DNA of 64,000 nt from Hyphomicrobiales bacterium (GCA_017305635.1 JAFKKF010000017.1:1-64000); one strand, 5' to 3'. Shown: positions 19,317 to 28,675, counted from the first letter of the stretch. Numbers and translations are program-made. The notes: generated by a model from the sequence alone, not told the origin.

Positions 19317-19592
19317 TCAGCGGTCGGTGCGGCCGAAGACTTCCATCAGCTCGGCGATCTTCCTGCGCTGCTCTTCCGGCTTGCCGCTCCGGATCGCGTG
19401 TTCCACGCAATGCCCGACATGGTCGCGCAGCACCTCCTCCTCGATGCGGCGGAGCGCGGCGCGCACCGCGCCGATCTGCGTGACGATGTCGATGCAGTAG
19501 CGATCCTCCTCGACCATGCGCGCGATGCCGCGCACCTGCCCCTCGACCCGGTTGAGGCGCTTGCGGACGATTTCCTTGGTTTCTGGCTGCAT
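19317..19592 (-). CDS. csoR: CsoR-type copper-sensing transcriptional repressor
   Basis: 91-residue all-helical CsoR/RcnR-family repressor. The Cu(I) ligand set Cys33, His58 and Cys62 has the same 25- and 4-residue spacing as in CsoR from M. tuberculosis (YCIDIV, RDHVGHC). Copper binding releases the protein from DNA. A matching palindromic operator lies 21 bp upstream, in the gap shared with the divergent copA. The downstream DUF305 gene is likely co-transcribed. Confidence 0.93.
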   Translation of the reverse strand: MQPETKEIVRKRLNRVEGQVRGIARMVEEDRYCIDIVTQIGAVRAALRRIEEEVLRDHVGHCVEHAIRSGKPEEQRRKIAELMEVFGRTDR

Positions 19593-19604
19593 GACGGCAC
19601 CGGC

Positions 19605-19634
19605 TTGAAAAGTACCCTACGGGGGTATAGTACA
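19605..19634 (+). promoter_or_regulatory. copA promoter with embedded CsoR operator
   Basis: TTGAAA (19605-19610) and TAGTAC (19628-19633) are 17 bp apart. The GC-rich palindrome TACCCTACGGGGGTA (19613-19627) fills the spacer and is extended by outer GTAC motifs. TACCC...GGGGGTA is the recognised form of CsoR operators in other bacteria. Bound CsoR would block polymerase on copA and, being only 21-37 bp from the csoR start, csoR itself. Confidence 0.75.
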
Positions 19635-19689
19635 TGGGCAGGTCGGTGTCCAGCCGCATCTCTAGCAGTGAAGATCCAGCGAAGATTCC

Positions 19690-22098
19690 ATGTCATCCCA
19701 CGAGCATCACCATCACGCACACCGCCCGGCACCGTCCGTGGCCGATTCGGAGGCGTCCGCGACCGTCACCGACCCCGTCTGCGGCATGAAAGTGAAGCTC
19801 GGGGCGGGGAAACCGAGCTTCGAGTACCGGGGACAGATGTTCCATTTCTGCTCGAACGGCTGCCGCACCAAGTTCGCGGCCGACCCTGGGAAGTACCTCG
19901 CGAAGCAGCAGGCATCTCAGGCCGATTCCACGACCGGCCACGGTCATCCCAGGCCGATTCGCGCAGCATCCACGCCCTCTCCCGGGACGCTCTATACCTG
20001 CCCCATGCACCCGGAGGTCGTGCAGGAGGGGCCGGGTTCCTGCCCGATCTGCGGCATGGCGCTGGAGCCGATGGTGGCGACGGCGGAAGAGCAGCCAAAT
20101 CATGAGCTTATCGACATGAAGCGGCGCCTGTGGCTGTCTGCGCCGCTCGCCCTGATCCTCCTCGTCATCGACATGTCGAGCCACCTCTTCGGTCGCGACC
20201 TCCTGCCCTTCCTCACCGAGCGCCAGCAGCAATGGCTGCAACTTGTCCTCGCCCTCCCCGTGGTGCTCTGGGGGGGCTGGCCGTTCTTCGTGCGCGGCGC
20301 GAATTCCTTGCGCACCGGCCATCTCAACATGTTCACGCTGATCGCCGTCGGCACCGGCGCGGCGTTTCTCTACAGCCTCGTCGCGGTATTTATCCCCGGT
20401 GTCTTCCCGCCGGCCATGATCAGCCATCACGGCACGGTGCCGGTCTATTTCGAGGCGGCCGCGGTTATTACCGCCCTGGTTCTCCTCGGCCAGGTTCTTG
20501 AGCTCAAGGCGCGCGATCGCACGAGCGGCGCGATCCGCGCGCTCCTCAGGCTTGCGCCGAAGACGGTCCACCGGGTTTCCGCCAATGGCGAAGCAACGGA
20601 GGTGCCGCTCGAGCAGGTCGCGGTCGGCGACATCCTCCGCGTCCGTCCAGGCGACCGGGTGCCCATCGACGGCGTCGTTATGGCGGGGACAAGTGCGGTT
20701 GATGAATCGCTGATGACCGGCGAGCCGATGCCGCTCACCAAGGGTACCGGCGATACGGTCACCGGGGGGACAATCAACGGCTCCGGCTCCTTCGACATGA
20801 AGGTCGAGCGCACCGGCGCGGAGACCACGCTCGCCCGGATTGTCGCCATGGTCTCAACGGCGCAGCGCTCGCGCGCGCCGATCCAGGCGCTCGCCGACAA
20901 GGTCTCGGCCTGGTTCGTGCCGGCGGTGATAGCGGTGGCGGTGCTGGCCTTCGCCGCATGGTGGATCTTCGGGCCGTCGCCGGCCCTCGCCTATGCGCTG
21001 GTGGCGGGGGTAAGTGTGCTCATCATCGCGTGCCCGTGTGCGCTCGGATTGGCGACGCCGATCTCGATCATGGTGGCGACCGGGCGCGGGGCGCAGGCGG
21101 GCGTGCTGATCCGAAATGCTGAAGCATTGGAACGGCTTGCGGGGGTCGACACGGTGGTTCTCGACAAGACCGGCACGATCACCGAAGGCCGGCCGAAGCT
21201 GACCGGCATCGAGGTGCAAGGCCTTGAAGATACTGACGTTCTGGCGATTGCCGCGGCGATAGAGGCGGGCAGCGAGCATCCGCTTGCGGCGGCCATCACG
21301 CTTGCCGCCAGGGAGCGTGGCCTCGCGATCGAAAAGGCGAGCGATTTCAGTGCGATAACCGGCCAGGGCGTGAAGGGAACCGTTGGCGGGCAGTCCGTGC
21401 TCCTCGGCAACCAGAGGCTCATGGACGGTGCCGGAATCGCGCTCGGAATGCTGGGAGATGCCGCGAAACGGCGCCGAGACGCGGGCGAGACGGTGATGTT
21501 CCTCGCCGTCGACGGCAAGGGCGCCGGCCTCGTCGCCGTCGCCGATCCCATCCGGGCGACCAGCGCCGATGCGATCGCGGCGCTGAAACGCCTCGGGATA
21601 CGCGTCGTGATGGCCACGGGCGATAATGGAATCACCGCCGAGACGGTAGCGAGACGCCTCGGAATCGATGAGATGCGCGCCGAGCTCCTGCCCGAGGACA
21701 AGGCGAAGCTCATCGCCGAGTTGCACGCCGCCGGACGCAAGGTCGCCATGGCCGGGGACGGCATCAACGATGCCCCCTCGCTCGCCGCCGCCGATGTCGG
21801 CATCGCGATGGGCGCCGGCGCCGACGTCGCCATCGAAAGCGCCGGCATCACGCTCATGTCCGGCGATCTCAACGGCGTGGTGCGCGCAAGGAAGCTCGCG
21901 GAGGCGACGATGGCGAACATCCGCCAGAACCTCCTCTTCGCGTTTCTCTACAATGCGCTCGGCGTGCCGCTCGCGGCGGGCGTGCTCTATCCGGCTTTCG
22001 GGCTGCTCCTCTCACCGGTGATCGCGGCGGCGGCGATGAGCCTCTCGTCGGTCTCGGTGATCGGCAATGCACTGAGGTTGCGGGGCGTGAGGCTGTAA
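19690..22098 (+). CDS. copA: Copper-exporting P1B-type ATPase with YHS and heavy-metal-binding N-terminal domains
   Basis: 802 residues. The His-rich start (SSHEHHHHAH) is followed by a YHS domain (about 27-70, DPVCGMKV...HFCSNGC), then a CPMHPEV heavy-metal-binding domain (about 102-127), and then the P-type ATPase core. The membrane metal site CPC is at 448-450, the phosphorylated Asp at 492 (DKTGT) and the hinge is GDGINDAPSL. It pumps Cu(I) out of the cytoplasm. It lacks the usual CxxC ferredoxin-like HMA domain, the YHS/HMBD pair taking that place. It is divergent from csoR and controlled from the shared operator. Silver export is also possible. Confidence 0.93.
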   Translation: MSSHEHHHHAHRPAPSVADSEASATVTDPVCGMKVKLGAGKPSFEYRGQMFHFCSNGCRTKFAADPGKYLAKQQASQADSTTGHGHPRPIRAASTPSPGTLYTCPMHPEVVQEGPGSCPICGMALEPMVATAEEQPNHELIDMKRRLWLSAPLALILLVIDMSSHLFGRDLLPFLTERQQQWLQLVLALPVVLWGGWPFFVRGANSLRTGHLNMFTLIAVGTGAAFLYSLVAVFIPGVFPPAMISHHGTVPVYFEAAAVITALVLLGQVLELKARDRTSGAIRALLRLAPKTVHRVSANGEATEVPLEQVAVGDILRVRPGDRVPIDGVVMAGTSAVDESLMTGEPMPLTKGTGDTVTGGTINGSGSFDMKVERTGAETTLARIVAMVSTAQRSRAPIQALADKVSAWFVPAVIAVAVLAFAAWWIFGPSPALAYALVAGVSVLIIACPCALGLATPISIMVATGRGAQAGVLIRNAEALERLAGVDTVVLDKTGTITEGRPKLTGIEVQGLEDTDVLAIAAAIEAGSEHPLAAAITLAARERGLAIEKASDFSAITGQGVKGTVGGQSVLLGNQRLMDGAGIALGMLGDAAKRRRDAGETVMFLAVDGKGAGLVAVADPIRATSADAIAALKRLGIRVVMATGDNGITAETVARRLGIDEMRAELLPEDKAKLIAELHAAGRKVAMAGDGINDAPSLAAADVGIAMGAGADVAIESAGITLMSGDLNGVVRARKLAEATMANIRQNLLFAFLYNALGVPLAAGVLYPAFGLLLSPVIAAAAMSLSSVSVIGNALRLRGVRL

Positions 22099-22116
22099 GG
22101 GGCAGTGCCTGAACGC

Positions 22117-22176
22117 GCCCCCCCCCACCACCCTTCGGATGGTCCCCCTCCCCCGCTTCGCAGGGGAGGAACCGCG
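22117..22176. repeat. REP-like palindromic element, copy E
   Basis: Reads CCCCCTCCCCCGCTTCGCAG then GGGAGGAACC, the reverse complement of copy C, with an altered ACCACCCTTCGGATGGT hairpin at its left. It lies between the convergent copA and sugar-permease genes, where it may serve both as transcript end. Confidence 0.6.
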
Positions 22177-22177
22177 C

Positions 22178-23164
22178 TCAACTATCCGCGGTGATGCGGA
22201 TATAGGCGGCGGTGACGGCGAGCACGATGAGGCCGAAGAGCATCTGGCGCGCGCCCTCGGGCATCTGGAGCACCGTGAGGAGAGTCGCCAGCACGGTGAG
22301 GATCACCGCCCCGACGATGGTGCCGAGGTAGCCGCCGCGGCCACCGAAGATCGAGGTGCCGCCGATGACGGCGGCGGCGACCGCCGGCAGGACGCGCGGC
22401 TCGACCAGCGACAGCGACGGCGCCTTGATGAGGCCGACATAGATGAGGCCGGCGATCCAGGCCAATATGCCGGAGAGGATGTAGAGCGCGAGGATCACCT
22501 TCCAGTAGATGACGCCGGAGAGGCGCGCGGCGCGCTCGTTGTCGCCGACCGCATAGAGGAGCCGGCCGAAGCCGCTGCGGCCGAGCATGAAGAGAATGAA
22601 GGCGGCGACCGGCACGAAGACGATCAGCGAATTGGGAATGCCGCCGGTGAGACCCGTGCCGATCCAGGCAAGGACGTCCGGCACCTTGGTGCCGGTGGCG
22701 ATCACGGTGCGCTGGTAGACCTGGAGGAAGCCGACGCCGATGAGGCTGGTGCCGAGCGTCATGATCAGCGGATGGACCCGGAAGATGCCGACGCCGATGC
22801 CATTGGCGATGCCGATGAGGAGCGCCGGGGCGAGGGAGAGGAGAAGCGCCCAGCCGAGGCCGGCATCCATGCCTTGCGTGGAGACGACGAAGGCGCCGAG
22901 GGTGGCGACGGTGCCGACGGAAAGGTCGATGCCGCCGGTGAGCATGGTGACGGTCTGGCAGGCGGCGAGGATCGCCAGCGGAATCGCGAACTTGACGGTG
23001 TTGGCGATCCAGCGCTCGTTGACGATGCCGGGGCGCAGGATCTCCAGCACCACCATGAGGATGGCGAGCAGGATGAGGAGCGGGATGACCGGCCGGTCGC
23101 TGAAGACGCGACGAATCCGGCGGCCGAGGCCGGGCGCCGGGCTGCGCTGGGTGACGTCGGTCAT
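22178..23164 (-). CDS. Sugar ABC transporter permease (RbsC-like), second of operon
   Basis: 328-residue BPD_transp_2 permease. Landmarks are GGIDLSVGTVATLGAFV near residue 77, a VGDNERAARLSG cytoplasmic loop and the GGTSIFGGRGGYLGT segment. About nine hydrophobic helices are visible. ATG 23164 overlaps the stop of the neighbouring permease (ATGA). This is the last gene of an eight-gene minus-strand sugar operon. Two different RbsC-type permeases suggest a heterodimeric channel. Confidence 0.91.
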   Translation of the reverse strand: MTDVTQRSPAPGLGRRIRRVFSDRPVIPLLILLAILMVVLEILRPGIVNERWIANTVKFAIPLAILAACQTVTMLTGGIDLSVGTVATLGAFVVSTQGMDAGLGWALLLSLAPALLIGIANGIGVGIFRVHPLIMTLGTSLIGVGFLQVYQRTVIATGTKVPDVLAWIGTGLTGGIPNSLIVFVPVAAFILFMLGRSGFGRLLYAVGDNERAARLSGVIYWKVILALYILSGILAWIAGLIYVGLIKAPSLSLVEPRVLPAVAAAVIGGTSIFGGRGGYLGTIVGAVILTVLATLLTVLQMPEGARQMLFGLIVLAVTAAYIRITADS

Positions 23165-24135
23165 GGCTGGCGGTTCCGCATGGCAAGCAGGGCGCCGAGC
23201 ATCACCACGACCACCATGATGGCGCCCTCGACGATGGTGGTGACGTTGGGGTCGACGGCGAGGAAGGTGAGGTCGCTGCGCACGAGCCGGAGCACGAAGA
23301 CGGCGATGACCGGACCGAGGAGGCCGCCCTTGCCGCCGGTGAGCGCAACGCCGCCAAGCACCACCGCGGCGACGCTGGCGAGGAGATAGGGACCGGGTAT
23401 AGGCGCGCCCTGGCCGGTGCTCATGGTGAGGACCAGACCGCCCATTGCGGCGAAGAGGCCGGCAAAGGCATAGGCGACGATCTTCGTCCGCGAGACGTTC
23501 ACGCCGCTGCGGAAGGCCGCGAGGCTGGAACTGCCGATGGCATAGATCGAAAGGCCGAGGCGCGAGCGACGAAGCGGAATCCAGACGACGGCGAGGCAGA
23601 CGACGATCAGGATCAGCGCCTTCGGCACCCAGTCGGTGATCCCGGTCGGGATGCCGGGAACGGCGAGGTTGCCGACGACCAGCTCCTTCAGCCATTCGGA
23701 TGCGGCGCCACCCGGCGAATCGCGGACGAGAAGTGCGGCGCCCTGCCAGACGAAGAGCATGGCGAGGGTGACGACGATGTCGGGGACGCGGCTGACGACG
23801 ACGAGGATGCCGTTGACCGCGCCAAGCAGGAAGCCGAGGAGGAGGACGGCGGCGACGGCGACGATGCCGAAGGGCTCGCTGGCGCCGTCCATGAGGGTGG
23901 CGGCGGTGACGCTGGTCAGGGCCATCATCGAGGCAATGGAAAGGTCGATGCCGCCGGCAATGACGACCACCGTCTGGCCCGCGACCGCGAAGACGAAGGG
24001 CAGCGCGGCGCGGACCAGCGAGCCGAAGCCGTCGGCGCCGTAGTCCGGCTGGATGATCCGGGTGAAGACGAAGAGCGCGGCGAGCAGGATCGCGAGACCG
24101 ATGACCCAGGCCTGGCGGCGGAGGGCGGAGCTCAT
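23161..24135 (-). CDS. Sugar ABC transporter permease (RbsC-like), first of operon
   Basis: 324-residue permease with GGIDLSIASMMALTSV, AIGSSSLAAFRSGVNVSR and GGVALTGGKGGLLGP motifs of the carbohydrate-importer family. It overlaps both neighbours by 4 bp (ATGA at each end), so it is translationally coupled to the ATPase gene and the second permease. About 30-35% of visible motif residues differ from the second permease, so they are paralogues rather than a recent duplication. Confidence 0.91.
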   Translation of the reverse strand: MSSALRRQAWVIGLAILLAALFVFTRIIQPDYGADGFGSLVRAALPFVFAVAGQTVVVIAGGIDLSIASMMALTSVTAATLMDGASEPFGIVAVAAVLLLGFLLGAVNGILVVVSRVPDIVVTLAMLFVWQGAALLVRDSPGGAASEWLKELVVGNLAVPGIPTGITDWVPKALILIVVCLAVVWIPLRRSRLGLSIYAIGSSSLAAFRSGVNVSRTKIVAYAFAGLFAAMGGLVLTMSTGQGAPIPGPYLLASVAAVVLGGVALTGGKGGLLGPVIAVFVLRLVRSDLTFLAVDPNVTTIVEGAIMVVVVMLGALLAMRNRQP

Positions 24136-25652
24136 GCCGTCGCTCCCGGGAGAGGCGCCGCGGCACCGGGCGCGAGGCGCGGCAGGCCATAGGCGGCGCG
24201 CACCAGAGTAGGCTCGTCGGCAATCGCGGCGGGAATGACATCGACGACGCGGCCGCCGAAGATGACGATGGCGCGGTCGCAGGCGAGCTGTACCTCCTCG
24301 AGCTCCGACGTGTAGAGAAGGACGGAGGCGCCCTGCCCGGCCAGCTCGCGGAGCAGATGGTAGATCTCGTGCTTGGTGCGGATGTCGATGCCGCGGGTCG
24401 GGTCGAAGCAGAGGATGGTGCTCGCCTCGGCCGCGATCCAGCGGGCGATGGTGACCTTCTGCTGGTTGCCGCCGGAAAGGCGCTGGACCTCGCGCTGGGC
24501 GCGGGTATCGACCTGGAGGCGGCGGATGGCCTCGCCGACGACGGCGTTCTGGCGGCGGAGCGGGATCGGGCCCCAATGGCGGAAGGATGCGCTGAAGGGA
24601 AGCGCAACGTTCTCGCGCACCGAGCGCTGCATGAGAAGCGCCTCGGCACGGTCGCCGGGGATGAGGGCTATGCCTTCGGCGATGGCATCGGCGGGCGTCG
24701 CGAAGCGCACCTCGCGGCCGTCGACGGCGAGCGAGCCGGCGGTCGGCCGGCGCGAGCCGGAGAGGACGCCGAAGAGCTCGTCCTGGCCCTGGCCTTCGAG
24801 CGCCACGACGCCGAGCACCTCGCCATGCATGAGATCGAAGCTGACGCCTTCCAGCTTGCCGGCGACACCGACATCGCGGAGCGACAGGCGCGGCTTCGTC
24901 ACCGGGAGCGGCGCGCCGGGCGTCGCCTCGGCAATCTCGCGCTGGATGCGCTCGACCTTCTGGCCGAGCATCAGCTCGACGATCCGATCGGCTGAGCCGG
25001 GCCCGATATCGACGACGCCGACGGTCTCGCCGTCGCGAAGCACGGTGGCGCGGTCGCAGAGCGCGGAGATTTCCAGCATGCGGTGGGAGATGAAGATGAC
25101 CGAGCGCCCTTCTGCCCCCTGGCGCTTGACCACGGCGAGCACCTTCTCGGCGAGGTCGGCGGGAAGCGCCGCGGTCATCTCGTCGAGGAGCAGCACCTCG
25201 GGCCCGACGGCGATGGCGCGGGCGAGATCGAGGACGCGGAGGATGGCGAGGGGCAGGTTGCGCGCCGTCTCGCGCAGGTCGAGATCGGGCACGCCCATCT
25301 CGCGCACCCATTTCATGAAGGGCTCGACGGGCGTGGCGGTGAGGCGGAGGTTCGACGCGATGTCGAGATCCGGGATCAGCGCCGGCTCCTGGTAGACGGA
25401 GACGAGGCCGGCCCGGCGCGCCTCGGCGGGCGAGCGCACGACATGCTCGCGGCCGTCGATGAGGATGCGGCCGCCGTTCGGCCGGATGGCGCCGGTGAGG
25501 ATCTTGACGAGGGTCGACTTGCCGGCGCCGTTGGCGCCCATCAGGGCGTGGACCTCGCCGCGACGGACGGAGAGCGAGGCATTGCGCAGCGCGACGACGG
25601 CGCCGTAGTGCTTGGCGATGCCGGTCGCCTCGAGAAGGATGTCACTCGCCAC
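24132..25652 (-). CDS. Sugar ABC transporter ATP-binding protein (RbsA-like)
   Basis: 506 residues, two fused nucleotide-binding domains. Domain 1 carries GANGAGKSTLVKIL near residue 40 and the Walker B LLLDEMTAALPADL. Domain 2 has the degenerate A-loop VALEGQGQDELFGVLSG and the signature RLSGGNQQKVTIARW. Start is GTG 25650-25652. It is separated from the upstream binding-protein gene by 92 bp holding a long hairpin. It energises uptake through the two downstream permeases. Confidence 0.92.
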   Translation of the reverse strand: MASDILLEATGIAKHYGAVVALRNASLSVRRGEVHALMGANGAGKSTLVKILTGAIRPNGGRILIDGREHVVRSPAEARRAGLVSVYQEPALIPDLDIASNLRLTATPVEPFMKWVREMGVPDLDLRETARNLPLAILRVLDLARAIAVGPEVLLLDEMTAALPADLAEKVLAVVKRQGAEGRSVIFISHRMLEISALCDRATVLRDGETVGVVDIGPGSADRIVELMLGQKVERIQREIAEATPGAPLPVTKPRLSLRDVGVAGKLEGVSFDLMHGEVLGVVALEGQGQDELFGVLSGSRRPTAGSLAVDGREVRFATPADAIAEGIALIPGDRAEALLMQRSVRENVALPFSASFRHWGPIPLRRQNAVVGEAIRRLQVDTRAQREVQRLSGGNQQKVTIARWIAAEASTILCFDPTRGIDIRTKHEIYHLLRELAGQGASVLLYTSELEEVQLACDRAIVIFGGRVVDVIPAAIADEPTLVRAAYGLPRLAPGAAAPLPGATA

Positions 25653-25654
25653 GT

Positions 25655-25699
25655 CTGCCCCGGCGCGCCCCGACTAGAAAGAGGCCGGGGCGCGGGCAG
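25655..25699 (-). terminator. Hairpin after the sugar-binding-protein gene
   Basis: Arms CTGCCC...GCGCCCCG and CGGGGCGC...GGGCAG form a long GC-rich stem around an A-rich loop; a U-tract is absent. It sits between the binding-protein and ATPase genes of the sugar operon and is analogous to hairpins in the other three ABC operons of the window. Confidence 0.6.
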
Positions 25700-25744
25700 G
25701 ACCCACGCCCCGGCGGTTGGTCCGTTCAAACGCCTTTCGACGTG

Positions 25745-26782
25745 CTATTCGCCCGGGCCCTTGCAGGCGACGATCTGGTCCTTGGTGTAGGTGGTCCAGT
25801 CCGGGATGAAGATCGAGACCGGCCATTCGGGGCTGAGCGACGGGTCGGCGGCGGCCTTCAGCTTGGCCTTGCCTTCGTCGGTGGTGTTGTCCCAGGCCTC
25901 GGGGTTGACGAGCACGGACTGCGAGGCCGGCTTGTCGCCCTGGAGGATCTTCAGCGCCAGGGTGATGCCCGCGGCGCCGATGGAGCCGGGGTTGGTGACG
26001 GCGACGCCCTTCAGGCCCTCGACGCTGTTGAGCTGGCCGACGAAGCCGGCATTGTCGGCGCCGACGACCGGGACCATGGGCGAGCCGGACTCGGTGAGCG
26101 CGTCGACGATCACGTTGTCGATGCCGGAGGTCCAGATGCCGTCGAACTTCTGGCCGGAATTGATGATGTCGAGGATCTGCTGCTTGCCCTGATCCTGCTG
26201 CCAGCCGGTGAAGGTCTCCTTGACGACCTTGATGCCGGGGTTCTCGGCGAGCGCCTTCTTGAAGCCCTTGTCGCGATCGTTGTCGCCCGAGGCGCCGGCG
26301 GCGCCGCGCATGTAGACGACGTCGCCCTTGCCGCCGAGCTGCTTGAACAGCCAGGAGGCTCCCAGATAGGCATATTCCTCCTGGTTGTTGGCGATGATGT
26401 AGGCCGACGGCTCGGTGACCGCCTGGTCGACGGCGACGACGACAATGCCCTTCTTGGTGGCTTCGGCGATGGCCGCGTTGGCGCCGGACGGATCGGCCGG
26501 GTTGACGACGATGGCATCGACGCCGGCATTGATCAGGTTGCGGATGTCCTCGAGCTGGCCGGCGGCGTCGGTGTTGCGGTGGGCGATGTTGAGCTTCTCG
26601 ACCTTGCCGGAGGCGAGCGCCTGGGCCTTCATGGCGCAGATCATCTCCTCGCGCCAGCCATTGCCCTGCACGGTGTTGGAGATGCCGATGACGAACTTGT
26701 CCTTGGCGAGCGCGGTGCCGCCGAAGGAGCAGGCCATGGCCAGCACCAGCGCCGACGGCATCATGAATTTCTTCAGGTTCAT
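25745..26782 (-). CDS. Sugar ABC transporter substrate-binding protein (RbsB/XylF-like)
   Basis: 345 residues. The signal peptide MNLKKFMMPSALVLAMACSFGGTALA leads to a periplasmic-binding fold of the LacI/RbsB type (FVIGISNTVQGNGWREEMICAMK, VNPADPSGANAAIAEA, AVDQAVTEPSAYIIANNQEEYAYLG). The family captures mono- or small oligosaccharides and polyols. It is encoded just after the isomerase gene (85-bp gap) and just before a hairpin, so it is likely the most abundant product of the operon. Ligand unknown. Confidence 0.92.
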   Translation of the reverse strand: MNLKKFMMPSALVLAMACSFGGTALAKDKFVIGISNTVQGNGWREEMICAMKAQALASGKVEKLNIAHRNTDAAGQLEDIRNLINAGVDAIVVNPADPSGANAAIAEATKKGIVVVAVDQAVTEPSAYIIANNQEEYAYLGASWLFKQLGGKGDVVYMRGAAGASGDNDRDKGFKKALAENPGIKVVKETFTGWQQDQGKQQILDIINSGQKFDGIWTSGIDNVIVDALTESGSPMVPVVGADNAGFVGQLNSVEGLKGVAVTNPGSIGAAGITLALKILQGDKPASQSVLVNPEAWDNTTDEGKAKLKAAADPSLSPEWPVSIFIPDWTTYTKDQIVACKGPGE

Positions 26783-26867
26783 CGTTTCGTTCCCTTCCTT
26801 GGTTTTTCGTTTCGCCTGCGGGCCGCGGGCCCGCCGGGAATGGTTCCGAGGCGCTTCGCCGGCGCCC

Positions 26868-27782
26868 CTATTTGCAGTAAGGCGCGAGTATATCGCGGGC
26901 GAGCAGGAAGCCGCGCTTCACAAGTTCGTCGCTGCCCTCGAAGTTGCGGTCCTCGTGCTCGATGATGACCGGTCCGTCATAGCCGGCGCGGTAGAGCGCG
27001 GCGAAGACGGAGCCCCAGTCGACCTCGCCAAGGCCGGGCAGGCGCGGCACCTGCCAGCCGATGCCCTCGGAGAGGATGCCGCGCTCGTAGAGGCCGTCGC
27101 GGTCGATCATCATGTCCTTGCCGTGGACGTGGCGGATGTGCGGGCCGAACTCACGGATGAAGCGGGTCGGGTCGATCATCTGCCAGACGAGATGCGAGGG
27201 ATCGTAGTTGATGCCGACCTCGCCGTTCCACGCCTCGACGATGCGCCGCCAGATGCGCGGCGAATAGGCGATGTTGTGCCCGCCCGGCCACTCGTCGTCG
27301 GAGAAGATCATCGGGCAGTTCTCGAAGGCGAGCTTCACGCCGGCGTCGCGGGCATGGGCGATGATCGCGGGCCAGAGCTTCTCGGCTTCCTTCCAGTTGT
27401 CGTCGACGTTCTTCGCCGCGTCGCCGCCGCAGAAGGTGTTGACGAGGCCGACGCCCATCTTCCCTGCCGCGGTGATCACTTTCTTCAGGTGGGCGACGAC
27501 CGTGTCGCGGTGCTGGACGTCGGGGTGGAGGGGATTGGGATAGTAGCCGAGGGCCGAGATCTCGATGCCGCGCTCGGCGAGGGAAAGGACGATCTCCTTG
27601 CCTTCGGCCTCGCTGAGACTGGCGACGTCGATATGGCTGGTGCCGGCATAGCGGCGGGCGCCGCCGGCGGTGACCGGCCAGCAGGCGATCTCCAGCGCCG
27701 CGAAGCCCTCCGAGCGCGCCCAGTTGGCGACTTCGAGGAGCGGCGTCGCGGGGAACGGCGCGGTCAGGAATCCTAGCTTCAC
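26868..27782 (-). CDS. Sugar phosphate isomerase/epimerase (AP endonuclease 2-like TIM barrel)
   Basis: 304 residues of the xylose-isomerase-like TIM-barrel superfamily. Metal-binding positions are suggested by FENCPM (Glu, about 154), NYDPSHLVWQ (Asp/His, about 195), HVHGKDMMID (His, about 220) and IEHEDRNFEG (Glu, about 274). These enzymes epimerise or isomerise ketoses, inosoles or keto-glycosides. Its place between the SDR and the binding protein of a sugar operon with two Gfo/Idh/MocA dehydrogenases suggests it acts on an oxidised sugar intermediate. Start ATG 27782. Confidence 0.88.
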   Translation of the reverse strand: MKLGFLTAPFPATPLLEVANWARSEGFAALEIACWPVTAGGARRYAGTSHIDVASLSEAEGKEIVLSLAERGIEISALGYYPNPLHPDVQHRDTVVAHLKKVITAAGKMGVGLVNTFCGGDAAKNVDDNWKEAEKLWPAIIAHARDAGVKLAFENCPMIFSDDEWPGGHNIAYSPRIWRRIVEAWNGEVGINYDPSHLVWQMIDPTRFIREFGPHIRHVHGKDMMIDRDGLYERGILSEGIGWQVPRLPGLGEVDWGSVFAALYRAGYDGPVIIEHEDRNFEGSDELVKRGFLLARDILAPYCK

Positions 27783-27864
27783 GAAGTGCTTCCTCCCAAA
27801 AGCATGACGTCACCATAGGCGATCGGCTGGCGGGACAACAGCCTGACAAATCGATCGAAACCGA

Positions 27865-28647
27865 TCATTCGCGGGCGCCGACCACCCACTGCTCCTGGTC
27901 GACGAGGGCACCGGTCATGGGGCCGGCGGCATCGCTGAGCAGGAAGACGGCGAGGTTGGCGACCTCCTCGGGCTGGAGGAGCCTGCCGAAGGGCATGGCG
28001 GCGGCGGCCTTCTCGGCCCAGTCGGCGCCCTTGCCGAGGGTCTTGGCCTGCATGACGTGCTCGGCCGGCGTCGGCACCCAGCCGACATTGATGCCGTTGA
28101 CGCGGATGCGGTCGTGGCGATGGGTCTGCGCGGCATTGCGGGTGAGGATGGCAAGAGCCGCCTTGGTCGCCGAATAGACCGCGAGGTCGGCAGTGCCGCC
28201 ATGGGCGTTCATGGAGAGGATGTTGACGATGGCGCCGCCCCTGCCCGCAGCGCGCATGGCGGTGATGGCCGCCTGCATCAGGAAGAGCGGCGCGCGGGCG
28301 TTGATGTCGAAAAGGCGCGACCAGTCGTCGAGGGTAGCGTCCAGCACCGAGGCGCGATCGGTATTGGCGGCGGCGTTGACGAGAAGGTCGATGCGGCCGA
28401 ACTGGCGGACGCATTCGCCGACGAGCCTGCCGGGCGTCTCGGCATCGGAGAGCTCGGCGGCGACGAAGGCAGCCCTGGCGCCGAGGCCGATGAGCTTGGC
28501 GACGGTATCGGCGCCGCGCTTAGGGTCACGCCCGGTGACGAGGATGGCGGCGGCGCCGGAACGCACGGCCTCCTCGGCGATCGCCCCGCCAATGCCCTGG
28601 GTCGAGCCGGTGACAAGGGCTACCTTCCCGTCCAAACGCGCCTGCAA
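27865..28647 (-). CDS. Short-chain dehydrogenase/reductase (SDR)
   Basis: 260 residues, classical SDR. The cofactor motif is VTGSTQGIGGAIAEE near residue 12, followed by NAAANTDRASV. The catalytic Ser is within NILSMNAH, and YSATKAALA supplies the Tyr and Lys about four apart. It likely oxidises a hydroxyl of the imported sugar or its keto derivative with NAD(P). The start is TTG 28647; GGGAGGAC stands 8 bp ahead and no ATG or GTG is available upstream in frame before the coding similarity begins. It follows an imperfect palindrome that may be a promoter for the distal half of the operon. Confidence 0.9.
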   Translation of the reverse strand: MQARLDGKVALVTGSTQGIGGAIAEEAVRSGAAAILVTGRDPKRGADTVAKLIGLGARAAFVAAELSDAETPGRLVGECVRQFGRIDLLVNAAANTDRASVLDATLDDWSRLFDINARAPLFLMQAAITAMRAAGRGGAIVNILSMNAHGGTADLAVYSATKAALAILTRNAAQTHRHDRIRVNGINVGWVPTPAEHVMQAKTLGKGADWAEKAAAAMPFGRLLQPEEVANLAVFLLSDAAGPMTGALVDQEQWVVGARE

Positions 28648-28675
28648 ATCCGTCCTCCCGGAACGAAGGTTCCAT

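Noticed and set aside
22178..25311. Long alternative frames across the sugar permease and ATPase genes that appear to fuse them
   Set aside because: The family motifs are in the shorter frames with overlapping ATGA junctions; the long frames are only out-of-frame Arg/Pro-rich sequence before reaching the real gene.
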